Shown piece by piece: positions 52,067 to 61,338 of a stretch of DNA of 64,000 nucleotides. The first letter of the stretch is position 1, and every line of letters begins with the position of its first letter. Under the pieces are notes generated by a model that searched no databases, was not told where the DNA came from, and was given only the letters and a program-made list of their open reading frames with translations. Source of the DNA: CAVVNN01 sp963838035 (GTDB taxonomy: Bacteria > Actinomycetota > Thermoleophilia > Solirubrobacterales > 70-9); NCBI GenBank assembly GCA_963838035.1, contig CAWIPM010000006.1, forward strand, positions 248,001-312,000, given 5' to 3'. Both the position numbers and the translations under genes were made by a program.

Positions 52067-53443
52067 ATGATGGGGACTTCGCGTGGGGTGAGTCGCATCA
52101 ATGGGGCACTATTGGCGGTTGCCGCATTGCTCGCTCTGTCGGTGCCGACGAACATGGCCATGGCTGCGCCGGGTGAAGTGTCCGAGTTCTCAGTGCCGAC
52201 GGAAGGCAGCCGCCCGACTGGGATCGCCCCGGGCTCCGACGGAAACCTGTGGTTCACCGAGGAAGCGGCGAACCAGATCGGCAGGATCACTCCCGGGGGC
52301 GAGATAACCGAGTTTCCGGTCCCGACCGCCAATAGTCAGCCCGTGGGCATCACCGCCGGTCCCGACGGAAACCTGTGGTTCACCGAGCAAGCGGCGAACC
52401 AGATCGGGCGGATAACCACCGCGGGGGAGATAACCGAGTTCCCACTTGGGTTGAATGGATCTCAGCCAACGGCGATTGCCGTCGGCCCCGACGGCAAAGT
52501 GCTCTTCACCGAGCTCGGTGCGGGAAGGGTGGGCCTCATGGCCCCGAACGGCGACTACACCTGGTACTCGTTCCAGAGCGAATACAACTGGTCCAGTCGT
52601 GCTACCGGAATCACGGCGGGCCCCGACGGGGAACTCTGGGTCAGCGCTCGAGCGTCGGGCTATCTGGGCTGGCTCTGGGTTGGCCCGCAGAACGAAGCGA
52701 CGCTCGGCCCGTTTGCCATCCCGACCCCACACAGCGAACCGGGCGACCTCGCCGCGGGCCCCGACGGCAACCTCTGGTTCACGGAGATGGCGGCGAACCA
52801 GATCGGGCGCAGGTCGTTGCTGTCCTCGCCCTCGCCGGACGCCCCCGCCGAGTTCCCGCTTCCCACCCCGGCCGCCCGACCCACCGGGATCGCCGCGGGC
52901 CCCGACGGGAACATGTGGTTCACCGAGCCGAGCGCGAACAGAATCGGGGGGATTACGCCGAAAGGACGGATTACCGAGTTCGCGCTACCTGCCGGAGGCG
53001 ATCCGATCGAGATTACGGCGGGCCCCGACGGGAACATGTGGTTCACCGAGCCGAGTGCGAACAGAATCGGCCGGATCACCCCAGGACTGCTTGAAGTCGA
53101 GATCGAGGACGAAACCCTGCCGGCCGACCAGCCGAACGTGTCGCTGCGGATGTCTTGCAGCGGCGGGGCGGGAATGGTGTGCCGCGGCGCTGTGCGGCTG
53201 AGCACCAGGTCGAAGCGAGGTAAGAAAGGCCGGCGCCGAGCAATGACTATCGTGCTCGCCCACGGGACCTTCACGATTCCATCGGGAGTCGGAAAGCGGA
53301 TCGCCCTCCACCTCAGTCGCCGGGCGCGCGGACTGCTCACACAGCGTCATCGGCTACGCGCGACGGCGGCCGCCACCGTGGTCGGGGGCCAGGAATCGAG
53401 CGGCGCGATCACATTCCGACAGCGCGGCCCGCGATCACGCTGA
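52067..53443 (+). CDS. Vgb-like beta-propeller protein, secreted
   Basis: 458 residues: signal peptide (ALLAVAALLALSVPTNMAMA), then seven or so copies of a blade unit such as GPDGNLWFTEEAANQIGRIT. This is the virginiamycin B lyase/SMP-30-type propeller. The C-terminal 90 residues are Arg-rich and form a separate domain (MSCSGGAGMVCRGAVRLS). Enzymatic activity cannot be assumed; many such proteins are only structural. Confidence 0.8.
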   Translation: MMGTSRGVSRINGALLAVAALLALSVPTNMAMAAPGEVSEFSVPTEGSRPTGIAPGSDGNLWFTEEAANQIGRITPGGEITEFPVPTANSQPVGITAGPDGNLWFTEQAANQIGRITTAGEITEFPLGLNGSQPTAIAVGPDGKVLFTELGAGRVGLMAPNGDYTWYSFQSEYNWSSRATGITAGPDGELWVSARASGYLGWLWVGPQNEATLGPFAIPTPHSEPGDLAAGPDGNLWFTEMAANQIGRRSLLSSPSPDAPAEFPLPTPAARPTGIAAGPDGNMWFTEPSANRIGGITPKGRITEFALPAGGDPIEITAGPDGNMWFTEPSANRIGRITPGLLEVEIEDETLPADQPNVSLRMSCSGGAGMVCRGAVRLSTRSKRGKKGRRRAMTIVLAHGTFTIPSGVGKRIALHLSRRARGLLTQRHRLRATAAATVVGGQESSGAITFRQRGPRSR

Positions 53444-53916
53444 CTCCCTGTAGAAACGGTGTCAGGATGAGCTCGATCGTCCTTCGCAGGACGAGATACA
53501 AGAACGACACAAGCAACGGCGGGCTCCTCCACTCAACAACGGGCGCAGGACTCTACGCAGGCGACGGCTCAAACCACGCTCCGCGACCCACGATCGGGTT
53601 TACGGACCCCACACGATCGTTTTCTCTGTCCGGAAACCGGGGTTCGAATCTCCGAGCGGTACTGATGATGATCCCGGCCGCCAGGTCTTCCACGATTTTC
53701 AGTTATGGAGCAGTCGCGCACATCAAAGTCGTCGGTGCTCTGGAAGGAGAGTTCGTCCGCACCGAGGAGCGCAGCTCCAACGAGTTCGTGATCGCCAGCG
53801 ACACCCTCACGGAAGGCGATGCTCGGCCAGGACGAGCGTGACGCCAGGGTCGTTGCCCCAGAGGCCGAGCACGGTCCGCTTCTTCCCGCAGACGGTGAGG
53901 GGAAGTACAAATGAGT
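53444..53916. other. Intergenic stretch with weak frames only
   Basis: Frames in this region overlap on both strands and none has a ribosome site or recognised motif. A GGGGTTCGAATCTCCG segment at 53,639 looks like a tRNA T-arm, but no cloverleaf forms around it. I see no gene. Confidence 0.4.
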
Positions 53917-55848
53917 CTAGTCCCGCAGCGTCGGGCGGTACTGAACGGTGCAAGTGGCGTATGCAAGATGGCGCGCGTGGCGGAGAGCGCTCAGCAGCCG
54001 GTGAGCGCGGTGACTCAGTCGCCCGCCCTCGCCGCCGCCTCGTTTGAGCTGTGCCTGCACGAGGCGGAAGCGATGAAGCGTGCGGGCGTGCGCGGCCCGC
54101 GCGGCTTCGCATTCGCGCCGCGAGGCTAAGCTCGGCTGCTTGGTCGTCCCCCGCTCTTCTACTTCCAGCAGCGGTGACGTCTCGCCCTGTGGGGGCGGGG
54201 ATTCTTCCCCTTCGCTGCGAGCCAAGCTGCCAGACGGGACGATGTTGATCTCACGCACCGCGCTCGCGCGGTAGCCGAGCTCCTCGGCCGCCGCCGCCGT
54301 CACCTGATATTCGCCCGATGCGGTGTAGGTGTGCACAGCCGTGGATCCGGCGGCTTTGCCGCCATCGCCGAATTCGAGTTCGGGTGAGTAGAGACCTTCG
54401 CTCGGGATTTCGAATTCCACCGGTTCGCCAACTTCGGCTTCTTCGGGCGCTTCCACTTCCACGTCCGGCGCTCCCCCCGGGTCATAGCCCGCCGCCTCAA
54501 CCACTGATCCCTTGTCCCAGATGGCGGTCGCGTCCCCATCGGCGGCGGTCGCGTCGCCGGGAGCGTCCAGCACGACCACGGGGTCCACCGCCTGCCCACT
54601 TTCCCCCGAAAGGTTCACAGCGGCTTCCCATTCGCCGCCCGCAGAACGATAGGAAGCCTGAATCAGGTTCCTCGAGGAGTCCGCCCACTGCCAGATCAGG
54701 GCCGCGTTGCCGCTCTGGTCGAAGACGACGTCGGAGGGGAAGCCGTTGCCCCCTGCCGCTGACAGAGATACGGGTGCTTCCCATGCCCCGCCAGCCGCCT
54801 TGTAGGCGGCTCGGACGACGCTCCATCCGCCGACTTCGGTGTGGTATCCGGACCAGGCGACCATCGCGTCGCCTTCTGGGTCAAGCGCCGTCCGCACCGA
54901 GTTCGGTTCGACTTCTTCTCCTGCAGCCGAGGCGTTGACGGGCTCGTTCCAGGATCCACCGGCCGGCCGGTAGGCAGCGCGAACGAACCCCTCGCCTTCG
55001 TACGCACCCCGCCAGGCCGCCAACAGGTCGCCCCTGGCGTCGATTGCGACGAAGGGGTCGCCCCCTTCTTCCCCGGGCACAGAGACGAGGCTTGCCGTTT
55101 CCCAGCCGCCTTGTTCTGGCCGATAGGCGCTTTCGACCACCAGCTGGGCACTGCTGTCGTGCATCCAGACGACGGTGGCATCGCCGCGCGCGTCCATCGC
55201 CACCTGCGGCGTGTAGCTGTTCGGAGGCGAGAGGGAGGCTGGTTTGCTCCATCCACCGGCGAACGGTCGCCACGAGCTCATGATCACTCCGCCCTGCACC
55301 CAGACCACGGTGGCGTTGCCTTCCCAGTCGACCGCAAGCCGAGGTTCCGAATCGGCCGCCTGCGGAAGTTCAGCGATGTCGACGGGTGTCGTCCAGTTGC
55401 CGCCAGGCGCCCGTTCGACCGCCTGCACGAACATGGTTGGCCAGCCGTAGATTTCCCACACCACGGTGACGTTGCCGTTGCGGTCAACCCCGACCTTGGG
55501 CGACTCGCCGCCCTGCGCGCCGGAGAGGACTTCCGGGTGGCCCCAGGGCTCGCCCGCGGGCCTGAAGGCGCTTTCGACCACGCCGTGGACACCATCCCAG
55601 CGCTCCCACACCGCCGTCGCGTTCCCTTCGGAGTCAAGCGCGACTTGGGGGTTCGCCGCTCCCCCTTCCGAGATATTGACGGGCGGCAGCCAGCCGGCCG
55701 ATGCAATCGGCGCCATCAGCAAGCCGAGCAGCAAGAAAGCCAGCGCTAACAGCCAGACGAGACGCCGGTATCTCAACACGCTGGCTTCCTCCGTCTCACT
55801 CGAACGCGGGAGTTCAACCACTCGCAAGGGTTCTTCAGCGGACCGCAC
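53917..55848 (-). CDS. Large exported repeat protein with a PKD-like domain
   Basis: 643 residues: a signal or anchor segment (LVWLLALAFLLLGLLMAPIA), then about eight repeats of the form NxSxxG...PQVALDSEGNATAVWE, then a PKD-like strand (ELEFGDGGKAAG, YTASGEYQVTAAA) and an Arg/His-rich tail. Likely a cell-surface adhesive or binding protein. The start ATG at 55848 leaves a 25-residue cytoplasmic extension before the hydrophobic segment. Confidence 0.75.
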   Translation of the reverse strand: MRSAEEPLRVVELPRSSETEEASVLRYRRLVWLLALAFLLLGLLMAPIASAGWLPPVNISEGGAANPQVALDSEGNATAVWERWDGVHGVVESAFRPAGEPWGHPEVLSGAQGGESPKVGVDRNGNVTVVWEIYGWPTMFVQAVERAPGGNWTTPVDIAELPQAADSEPRLAVDWEGNATVVWVQGGVIMSSWRPFAGGWSKPASLSPPNSYTPQVAMDARGDATVVWMHDSSAQLVVESAYRPEQGGWETASLVSVPGEEGGDPFVAIDARGDLLAAWRGAYEGEGFVRAAYRPAGGSWNEPVNASAAGEEVEPNSVRTALDPEGDAMVAWSGYHTEVGGWSVVRAAYKAAGGAWEAPVSLSAAGGNGFPSDVVFDQSGNAALIWQWADSSRNLIQASYRSAGGEWEAAVNLSGESGQAVDPVVVLDAPGDATAADGDATAIWDKGSVVEAAGYDPGGAPDVEVEAPEEAEVGEPVEFEIPSEGLYSPELEFGDGGKAAGSTAVHTYTASGEYQVTAAAAEELGYRASAVREINIVPSGSLARSEGEESPPPQGETSPLLEVEERGTTKQPSLASRRECEAARAAHARTLHRFRLVQAQLKRGGGEGGRLSHRAHRLLSALRHARHLAYATCTVQYRPTLRD

Positions 55849-56597
55849 CTTATCACTGCCCTGTCGTGCACATCTCCATAAACAGCTCGTCGGACTCCTG
55901 ATCGTCGCTGATCTGGATCAGCGGAAGTCGTTGAACGCGGTTCCACTCAGTGCCCCAATATCAGTAACAAGAAACGTGAGATCGCAACCTAAAAACCGCT
56001 TTGAGCAGCCGCGTTGCAACTACCGCGCAGTGCAATGTGATTGGCCTCGATCTCCGCTCTGCCGATTGGAAACGGGAGAGATCGAAGGGTGGGGGCGGAG
56101 CCGGTGCCCCGCCCGATGCTGGCACTTACGCTGGCACCCTGCCCTTTCGGGGTACTCCAGGGCCGCGATTTGGCTCTGGGGCTAGTGCCGGAGGAGGACG
56201 CGCCCGGACGCGCGGATTATGATCGCACGGCGCGATTGCGGTGGAGTGCGGGCTGTTGGGGGGTTTCGCCGCTAAAGGGCGATTTTCGGCCCACCGGCGT
56301 CTCGCATTGCGTGCTGCATCCGTGGCTTGCGTTGACACCCTGCTGACACCCCAAGCGGTCTCTCGGGGCGGCTCAGCGCGAATCCTCGCCGGGCGGCAGG
56401 TCCGGGGAAGCGCTGGTTTGCGCAGCGGGGGCTCCGCGGCCCACGGCAGGTCGCGATGATGCTCAGCCGCGGAAAAGAGACCTGACCGCGACTGCGTCGG
56501 GCGTCTCGACTGGTCGGTGTCTCAATGGACCATTGCCACGGCGCGCCCGCAGATGTAGGGTCGAACGCGGGCGGGGAAACCAAAGGAGGAGGAGCGG
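55849..56597. other. Gap containing a tRNA-Met 3' scar and arm-like repeats
   Basis: No convincing gene. The stretch includes a scar resembling the 3' half of tRNA-Met at 56,186-56,224 and a TGACACCC-TGC-TGACACCC direct repeat at 56,333-56,351. AGGAGGAG at 56,584-56,591 is the ribosome site of the cupin gene. Confidence 0.5.
56186..56224 (-). repeat. tRNA-Met 3'-half scar, diverged copy
   Basis: On the minus strand the sequence GATCATAATCCGCG followed by a diverged T-arm and CCTCCTCCGGCA matches the 3' half of an initiator-type/elongator tRNA-Met(CAT). The 5' half is absent. Such halves are left by integration and loss of mobile elements. Confidence 0.5.
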
Positions 56598-56957
56598 ATG
56601 CCAGTTGAGGTCAAGAACTTCGGGTCTCCCGACGAGACCCGCCCATTCGAGGGCAACGGCCAGGCTCGCGTCGTCAAGCTGGCCGGGCACACGGTCGGAG
56701 AAGGCACCTTCGAGGCCGGTTGGAAGTGGTCGGAGAACGTGAAGCCCATCGCAGGCACAGACTCCTGCCAGGTCGCCCATTTTGGCTACGTCCTAGCCGG
56801 GAGCATGAGGATCTACATGGACGACGGCTCGGAGACCGAGATCAACGCCGGTGACGTCGTCGCAATCCCACCGGGCCACGACGCCGAGGTCGTGGGCCCG
56901 GAGGATTGCGTGATGATCGACTTCGGCGAGATTGGGGACTACGCCAAGCGCGACTGA
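56598..56957 (+). CDS. Cupin-domain protein
   Basis: 119 residues. The beta-barrel motifs are HFGYVLAGSMRIYMDDG and INAGDVVAIPPGHDAEVVG, the two cupin boxes; His or Glu metal ligands are partly present (GxDAEV in place of the second His). AGGAGGAGCGG precedes the ATG. It stands between two tRNA-Met scars, so it may be cargo of a lost element. Substrate unknown. Confidence 0.8.
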   Translation: MPVEVKNFGSPDETRPFEGNGQARVVKLAGHTVGEGTFEAGWKWSENVKPIAGTDSCQVAHFGYVLAGSMRIYMDDGSETEINAGDVVAIPPGHDAEVVGPEDCVMIDFGEIGDYAKRD

Positions 56958-56961
56958 GCCA

Positions 56962-57003
56962 TGCCGGAGGAGGGACTCGAACCCCCGACACGCGGATATG
57001 ATC
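56962..57003 (-). repeat. tRNA-Met 3'-half scar, well-conserved copy
   Basis: Minus strand: GATCATATCCGCGTGTCGGG, then GGTTCGAGTCCCTCCTCCGGCA. T-arm CGGGG/CCCTC-type and acceptor end are recognisable; one base is missing in the anticodon-side loop. No 5' half. Adjacent plus-strand frame ends in a tail (LGARLGARRRKRKRR) like that of an integrase. Confidence 0.65.
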
Positions 57004-57083
57004 GACGACACGCAGGGATCTGAGGGTTCCGACGGCGCCTCTCAGGCACGCGAGGGTGACCTGAGTTCCCCCGAAAGTCGCGA

Positions 57084-57106
57084 GTTGGGTGCACGGTTGG
57101 GTGCAC
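57084..57106 (+). repeat. Paired GTTGGGTGCAC repeat, integrase-end-like
   Basis: GTTGGGTGCAC occurs twice with a 12-bp period, encoding LGARLGA in a frame that ends at 57,147. The intact integrase at 18,291 also ends in a paired heptamer. The stretch 56,958-57,390 has no other gene. Confidence 0.45.
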
Positions 57107-57390
57107 GTCGGCGGAAGCGGAAGCGGCGGCGGAATGACGGACGCTAGGTTTCTATCCGGACCCCAGCTCCTCGGCTTTGCCGGCGCATTCCTTACGCTGG
57201 GAGGGGAAGGAGAACGTTGCGTCCCTGCTTGTCCTTGGTGAAGAGGCGCCCATACCAGGCGAAGCGGCGCATCAGGTGCTCCTTCCCGTGGTTGACTTAT
57301 CGGCGAGCCAGCGTCGCTGGGCGGCACGCTCGCCTCGTCGGACTCTCGCCCCCGGCTGAAGCCTGCTGAGCGCAGATAGGCTGGCCGCAA

Positions 57391-58422
57391 ATGGCCGACG
57401 GCGGAACAGCCAAGGCACAGTCCTACGGATTCGTGGCCGAGGGAGATGGGCCCGCGGCCTCGCTTGCGAATGGGGATCGCGAGGTCATCCGCACGGTCGA
57501 TCTCACCAAGGTGTATGCCGGAGCCGACTTCGCCGCGGTTGACGAGCTAAATCTCAGCGTCCACCGCGGCGAGATATTCGGCCTGCTCGGTCCCAACGGG
57601 GCCGGTAAGACGACAACGGTGGGGATGTTGACCACCAGGGTGGTCCCCAGCTCAGGGTCCGCGTTCGTGGGCGCGATCGACGTTGTCAGACACCCTGCCC
57701 TGGCCAAGCAGTTGATCGGGACCGTCTCCCAGACGAACACCCTCGACCGCCAGCTCACGGTCTCGGAGAACCTCTACTACCACGGGCGCCTGTTCGGCAT
57801 CTCCGCGTCGCGGTCCCGCGGCATCACCGAACAGCTACTCGGTCAGTTTCAGCTCTCCAACTGGGCCGACTCCTCGGTCCTCGCGCTCTCCGGCGGGATG
57901 GCCCAACGGTTGATGGTGGCCCGGGCGATCTTCCACCGCCCAGCCGTCCTATTCCTGGACGAGCCGACCGCCGGGCTCGACCCCCAGGGCCGCCTGGCGC
58001 TGTGGGAGATACTCGGTGCGCTGAACCGCGAGGGCCAGACGATCCTGCTCACCACCCACTACATGGAGGAGGCCGACCAGCTCTGCGACCGGGTGGCGAT
58101 CATGGACCACGGCAAGATCCTCGCGCTCGACACTCCGGCAACGCTGAAGCGCTCCGTCGGCGCCGAGGAGATCGTCATCGTGAAGGCCGGTGGCGACCAG
58201 GCTGCCCTCGCCGCGCGGCTACAGAGCGAGATCGCAGGCATCACCCGAACCCGCGAGGTGGACGGTGGGGTGGAGCTGCACGTGCGGGACGCCGAGAGGC
58301 TGGTGCCACGGGTGGTGAACGCCGCCGAGAGCGGCGGCTTCGAGGTCGCCGAGCTCTCGGTCTTCGAGCCGAGCCTCGAGAACGTCTTCATCAACCTCAC
58401 CGGCAAGGCGCTTCGCGACTGA
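57391..58422 (+). CDS. ABC transporter ATP-binding protein (DrrA-like)
   Basis: 343 residues: Walker A GPNGAGKTTTVG, signature LSGGMAQRLMVARAI, Walker B VLFLDEPTAGLDP. The C-terminal region (about 235-343) matches the DrrA-type regulatory extension. It energises drug or lipid export with the permease immediately downstream, whose ATG overlaps its stop by one base. Confidence 0.9.
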   Translation: MADGGTAKAQSYGFVAEGDGPAASLANGDREVIRTVDLTKVYAGADFAAVDELNLSVHRGEIFGLLGPNGAGKTTTVGMLTTRVVPSSGSAFVGAIDVVRHPALAKQLIGTVSQTNTLDRQLTVSENLYYHGRLFGISASRSRGITEQLLGQFQLSNWADSSVLALSGGMAQRLMVARAIFHRPAVLFLDEPTAGLDPQGRLALWEILGALNREGQTILLTTHYMEEADQLCDRVAIMDHGKILALDTPATLKRSVGAEEIVIVKAGGDQAALAARLQSEIAGITRTREVDGGVELHVRDAERLVPRVVNAAESGGFEVAELSVFEPSLENVFINLTGKALRD

Positions 58423-59303
58423 TGCCCACCGCCACCCAGCCCGGCGCCATGGGCCATGTCGCGCTCACACCGACGCGCTCGACGATGCAGGCGAGCCGCT
58501 CAGCGCTGCTGGCGCTGATCCTCCGCGACCTGCTGGTGCTGAGGCGGAATTTCGCGGAGTTCCTGATCCGCACGTTGGTCCAGCCCTTCCTCCTGGTCTT
58601 CGTCTTCCTATATGTGTTCCCCTCGATCGGCCAGGGGGTCGGGGGCGGGGGAGGGCCTATCGCCGAGTCGGCATTCGCGACGGTGCTGGTGCCGGGGGTG
58701 GTTGCGATCTCGATCATGTTCCAGGGCATCCAGGCCGTCGCCCTCCAGCTCTCAACCGAGTTCGGCTACACCCGCGAGATCGAGGACCGCGTTCAGGCCC
58801 CCTGCCCGATCTGGCTCGTCGCCGTCGCAAAGGTAATGTCGGGGTCGGTGCAGGGCGCGCTGGCGGCGCTCGTCGTCTTTCCGATCGCCGCCGTGGTCCA
58901 CGCACCCGGCGTCGAAGCCCATCTCTCCTTTCACTGGTGGATCGTCGTCACCCTGATACCACTCGCCTGCGTGGCCATGACCTCGCTCGGATTGCTGCTC
59001 GGAACCAGCTTCGAGCCACGAAACATCGGCCTCATGTTCGGCTTCGTGGTGCTGCCACTGACCTTCCTCGGCGGCACCTATTACCAGTGGACGAAACTAT
59101 CCCCGGTCCAGGTTGACGGCATCCACTGGCTGCAGATCCTGGTCCTCATCAACCCGCTGATCTACGTCGCGGAGGGCATGCGCGCGGGCCTTACCGAGGC
59201 ATCACACATGCCGCTGTATGTGGTCTATCCGGTGTTGATCGGATTCTGCGTCGTCTTCTTGACCCTCGGTCTGCGCAACTTTCGCCGCCGGGTGCTGTCC
59301 TGA
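58422..59303 (+). CDS. ABC-2 type permease (DrrB-like)
   Basis: 293 residues with six membrane segments; the start MPTATQPGAMGHVALTP is followed by LILRDLLVLRRNFAEFL. The motif QAPCPIWLVAVAKV and SFEPRNIGLMFGF are usual for ABC-2 permeases of antibiotic-resistance exporters. Partner of the ATPase upstream. Confidence 0.88.
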   Translation: MPTATQPGAMGHVALTPTRSTMQASRSALLALILRDLLVLRRNFAEFLIRTLVQPFLLVFVFLYVFPSIGQGVGGGGGPIAESAFATVLVPGVVAISIMFQGIQAVALQLSTEFGYTREIEDRVQAPCPIWLVAVAKVMSGSVQGALAALVVFPIAAVVHAPGVEAHLSFHWWIVVTLIPLACVAMTSLGLLLGTSFEPRNIGLMFGFVVLPLTFLGGTYYQWTKLSPVQVDGIHWLQILVLINPLIYVAEGMRAGLTEASHMPLYVVYPVLIGFCVVFLTLGLRNFRRRVLS

Positions 59304-59494
59304 AGCGCTGAGGAGGCGACGCCTGCTCTTCGTCGTCCGAAGCAGAAGTCGACCAGGGCTCGCCTGCAGGGCAAGGCCGAAAGATCACTGGTTCAAATCG
59401 CGCCTGCGATCAACGCCATCAAGCTCCTCGCGCGTCGCCCGCGAGAACCGAGGAGGGTTTTGTCGATCCTGACGGTCGTTGTGGCAGGCCGCAG

Positions 59495-60283
59495 CTACTT
59501 TTTCGCGCGCTTGACGAACCGCGGCTTGAGATCCCACGAAAATGAAGCGTGACCGATTTCGGGTTCGTTGCTCAGCGTGCAAGCGCTGGTGTCGAGGGAA
59601 CCGCACTCGAAGAGATCGATGAAATCGCCCATCCAGCCGCTTTCTATGCCCGCGCAGGCTCCAGCGGCGAGAAGAGGATCGCTGCACTCCGGGTAGGCCC
59701 CAGACGCAGCGAAGCCGTGGAGGCTCAGATCTCCGGCTATGCCCTTGGCCTGGCTGGAGACATTCTCACCCAGATTGCCTGGATTGACCTCCGCGTCGCC
59801 GTCGAACGTGGGCTTGACAATAAAGCCGAGTTCGAACTTGTACTCGCAGGTCTTGCGATTGAGCAGCAAGTCGACTGCGCCCCGATTCTTGGGCAGCGGG
59901 TGGTCGTACTTAGCCTCGCCGGCGATGTCGGCACCGGAGTTCTCGAAGGTGTCATCCACGGACAGCTTGCCGCCGGTCGCCGAGCCGGTGAAGTCGACGA
60001 TCCCGTGGCCCTTGACCTTCTCGGTCAGATTGATGGCGAGCTGCTGAGCGACCCGCCCGAAACCGATCGTCTCGGTCCCGCCGGATTCAGGATCCGAGCC
60101 GCTGGTCAGTGCGACGATGCTGGCGCTCGCGTGCCCGTGGAAGGACTTCACCTTCCTCAGCGATGCGCAGGCGCTGGCGGTCGCCGGCACCGCCGAGAGT
60201 GCCACCGCCGATGCGCAGAAGAAGACGATAAGCACCATCCCCACCGTATTCCTGCCTGGTGGTGGTTGCGCCGCCTCTCTCAT
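59495..60283 (-). CDS. Secreted hypothetical protein
   Basis: 262 residues: signal peptide (MVLIVFFCASAVALSAVPAT, residues 16-35), then a mature beta-rich domain with Gly, Asp and about six cysteines. No enzyme motif. Likely a cell-envelope protein of a family limited to related bacteria. Confidence 0.6.
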   Translation of the reverse strand: MREAAQPPPGRNTVGMVLIVFFCASAVALSAVPATASACASLRKVKSFHGHASASIVALTSGSDPESGGTETIGFGRVAQQLAINLTEKVKGHGIVDFTGSATGGKLSVDDTFENSGADIAGEAKYDHPLPKNRGAVDLLLNRKTCEYKFELGFIVKPTFDGDAEVNPGNLGENVSSQAKGIAGDLSLHGFAASGAYPECSDPLLAAGACAGIESGWMGDFIDLFECGSLDTSACTLSNEPEIGHASFSWDLKPRFVKRAKK

Positions 60284-60501
60284 TCACGCTGTCCCACGTC
60301 GACGCTGACCCGACTTCCTCCCGAGCGATCCAGTCGTGGCGAGGCTACGCCGCCGCTTGGAGCGCGTCAAGTCGGGCAGTGGTACCGGCGCGTGGGGCGT
60401 CCCTTTCCCCGCGAGTCCATTCGCCGCTTGTTTCCTCAAAAATCTCGATGCGGAGCAATGCAATCGTGACCTGCCGCTCCTCGCGCGGAGCGGCATCGTT
60501 G

Positions 60502-61262
60502 TCAAGCTGGGGCGGGACGCTCGGTCCTCGTCCTTTGCAAGAGCCTGAGCTTGGTCTTGCCCTCCCTGGTGCGGCGCGCGACGTAGGCGCGGGTCTTGGG
60601 GCAGTAGCGAAGACGGCAGACGGCGATCATGTGCAGGGCCCGGTTGGCCTGGCGATCGCCGCCGTAGTTGAGGCGGTGGCGGCCTCGCTTGCCCGAGGCG
60701 ACCGGGACCGCCCTGGCGCCGCAGAGTGCAGCGAAGGCAGCCTCGCTGCGCAGCCGCTCGATGTTCTGCCCGGCGGTCAGCAGGAGCTGTCCCGCGTGCC
60801 CGGTGGAGACCCCGAGCAGGGCGGTGGTCCTGGGGGCAGCGCTGGCGACCAAGGGTGTGAGTTGCGCGTCGAGCTCGGCGATCTCACCGTCCAGAAACAG
60901 GATGCGCCTGGCGAGACTTCTCAGCGCCAGCTTCGCGGCGTTGACCGGGTTCTGCAGGCGACTGTGGTCTGGGCGCAGACGTCGGCAAAGGCCGGCCTTG
61001 CCCTGCAGGGTCTTGCGTGTTGCGAGCGCTCGCGCAGCTCGCTGGGCGCGGTGGGATCAGATCGCCGAGCTGCTGGATCGCGGCTGACCTCGATTTCACG
61101 GCGCTCTCGCGGGCGACGCGCAGCTGGCGGATCGACTCGACGATCCCCGTCGTCTGCTTCGGGATCACCGCCGCCGGGCGGGCGAGGGCGTGACGCGCCG
61201 CCAGCTCGGCGTCGATCGCGTCGGTCTTCCCGCGCCGCCTGCGGGTATGAGGGTCCTTGCTG
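60502..61262 (-). pseudogene. IS110-family transposase remnant
   Basis: From about 61,262 the minus strand encodes RRGKTDAIDAELAARHALAR and RQLRVARESAVKSRSAAIQQ (N-terminal RuvC-like region), loses frame near 61,050, then continues near 60,840 with ERLRSEAAFAALCG and GGDRQANRALHMIAVCRLRY (the transposase_20 part). The first part of the gene and several frames are missing, so it is dead. Confidence 0.85.
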
Positions 61263-61338
61263 ACACCCGTGATGCTGCAAATGCGGATTGAAAACCGCCG
61301 TCTTTCCGGCGGCTGGGCATCGGGATAGCATCAGCCGC

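Noticed and set aside
53625..53675. tRNA-like T-arm GGGGTTCGAATCTCCG
   Set aside because: Only the T-arm pairs; no D-arm, anticodon arm or acceptor stem can be built around it.
53467..53841. Plus-strand frame of 124 codons
   Set aside because: No ribosome site, skewed amino acids (Ser/Arg/Thr) and competing frames on the other strand.
56001..56459. Several plus-strand frames of 70-100 codons
   Set aside because: They overlap one another in different frames, are Arg/Gly/Ala-rich as expected for random GC-rich DNA, and run through the tRNA scar.
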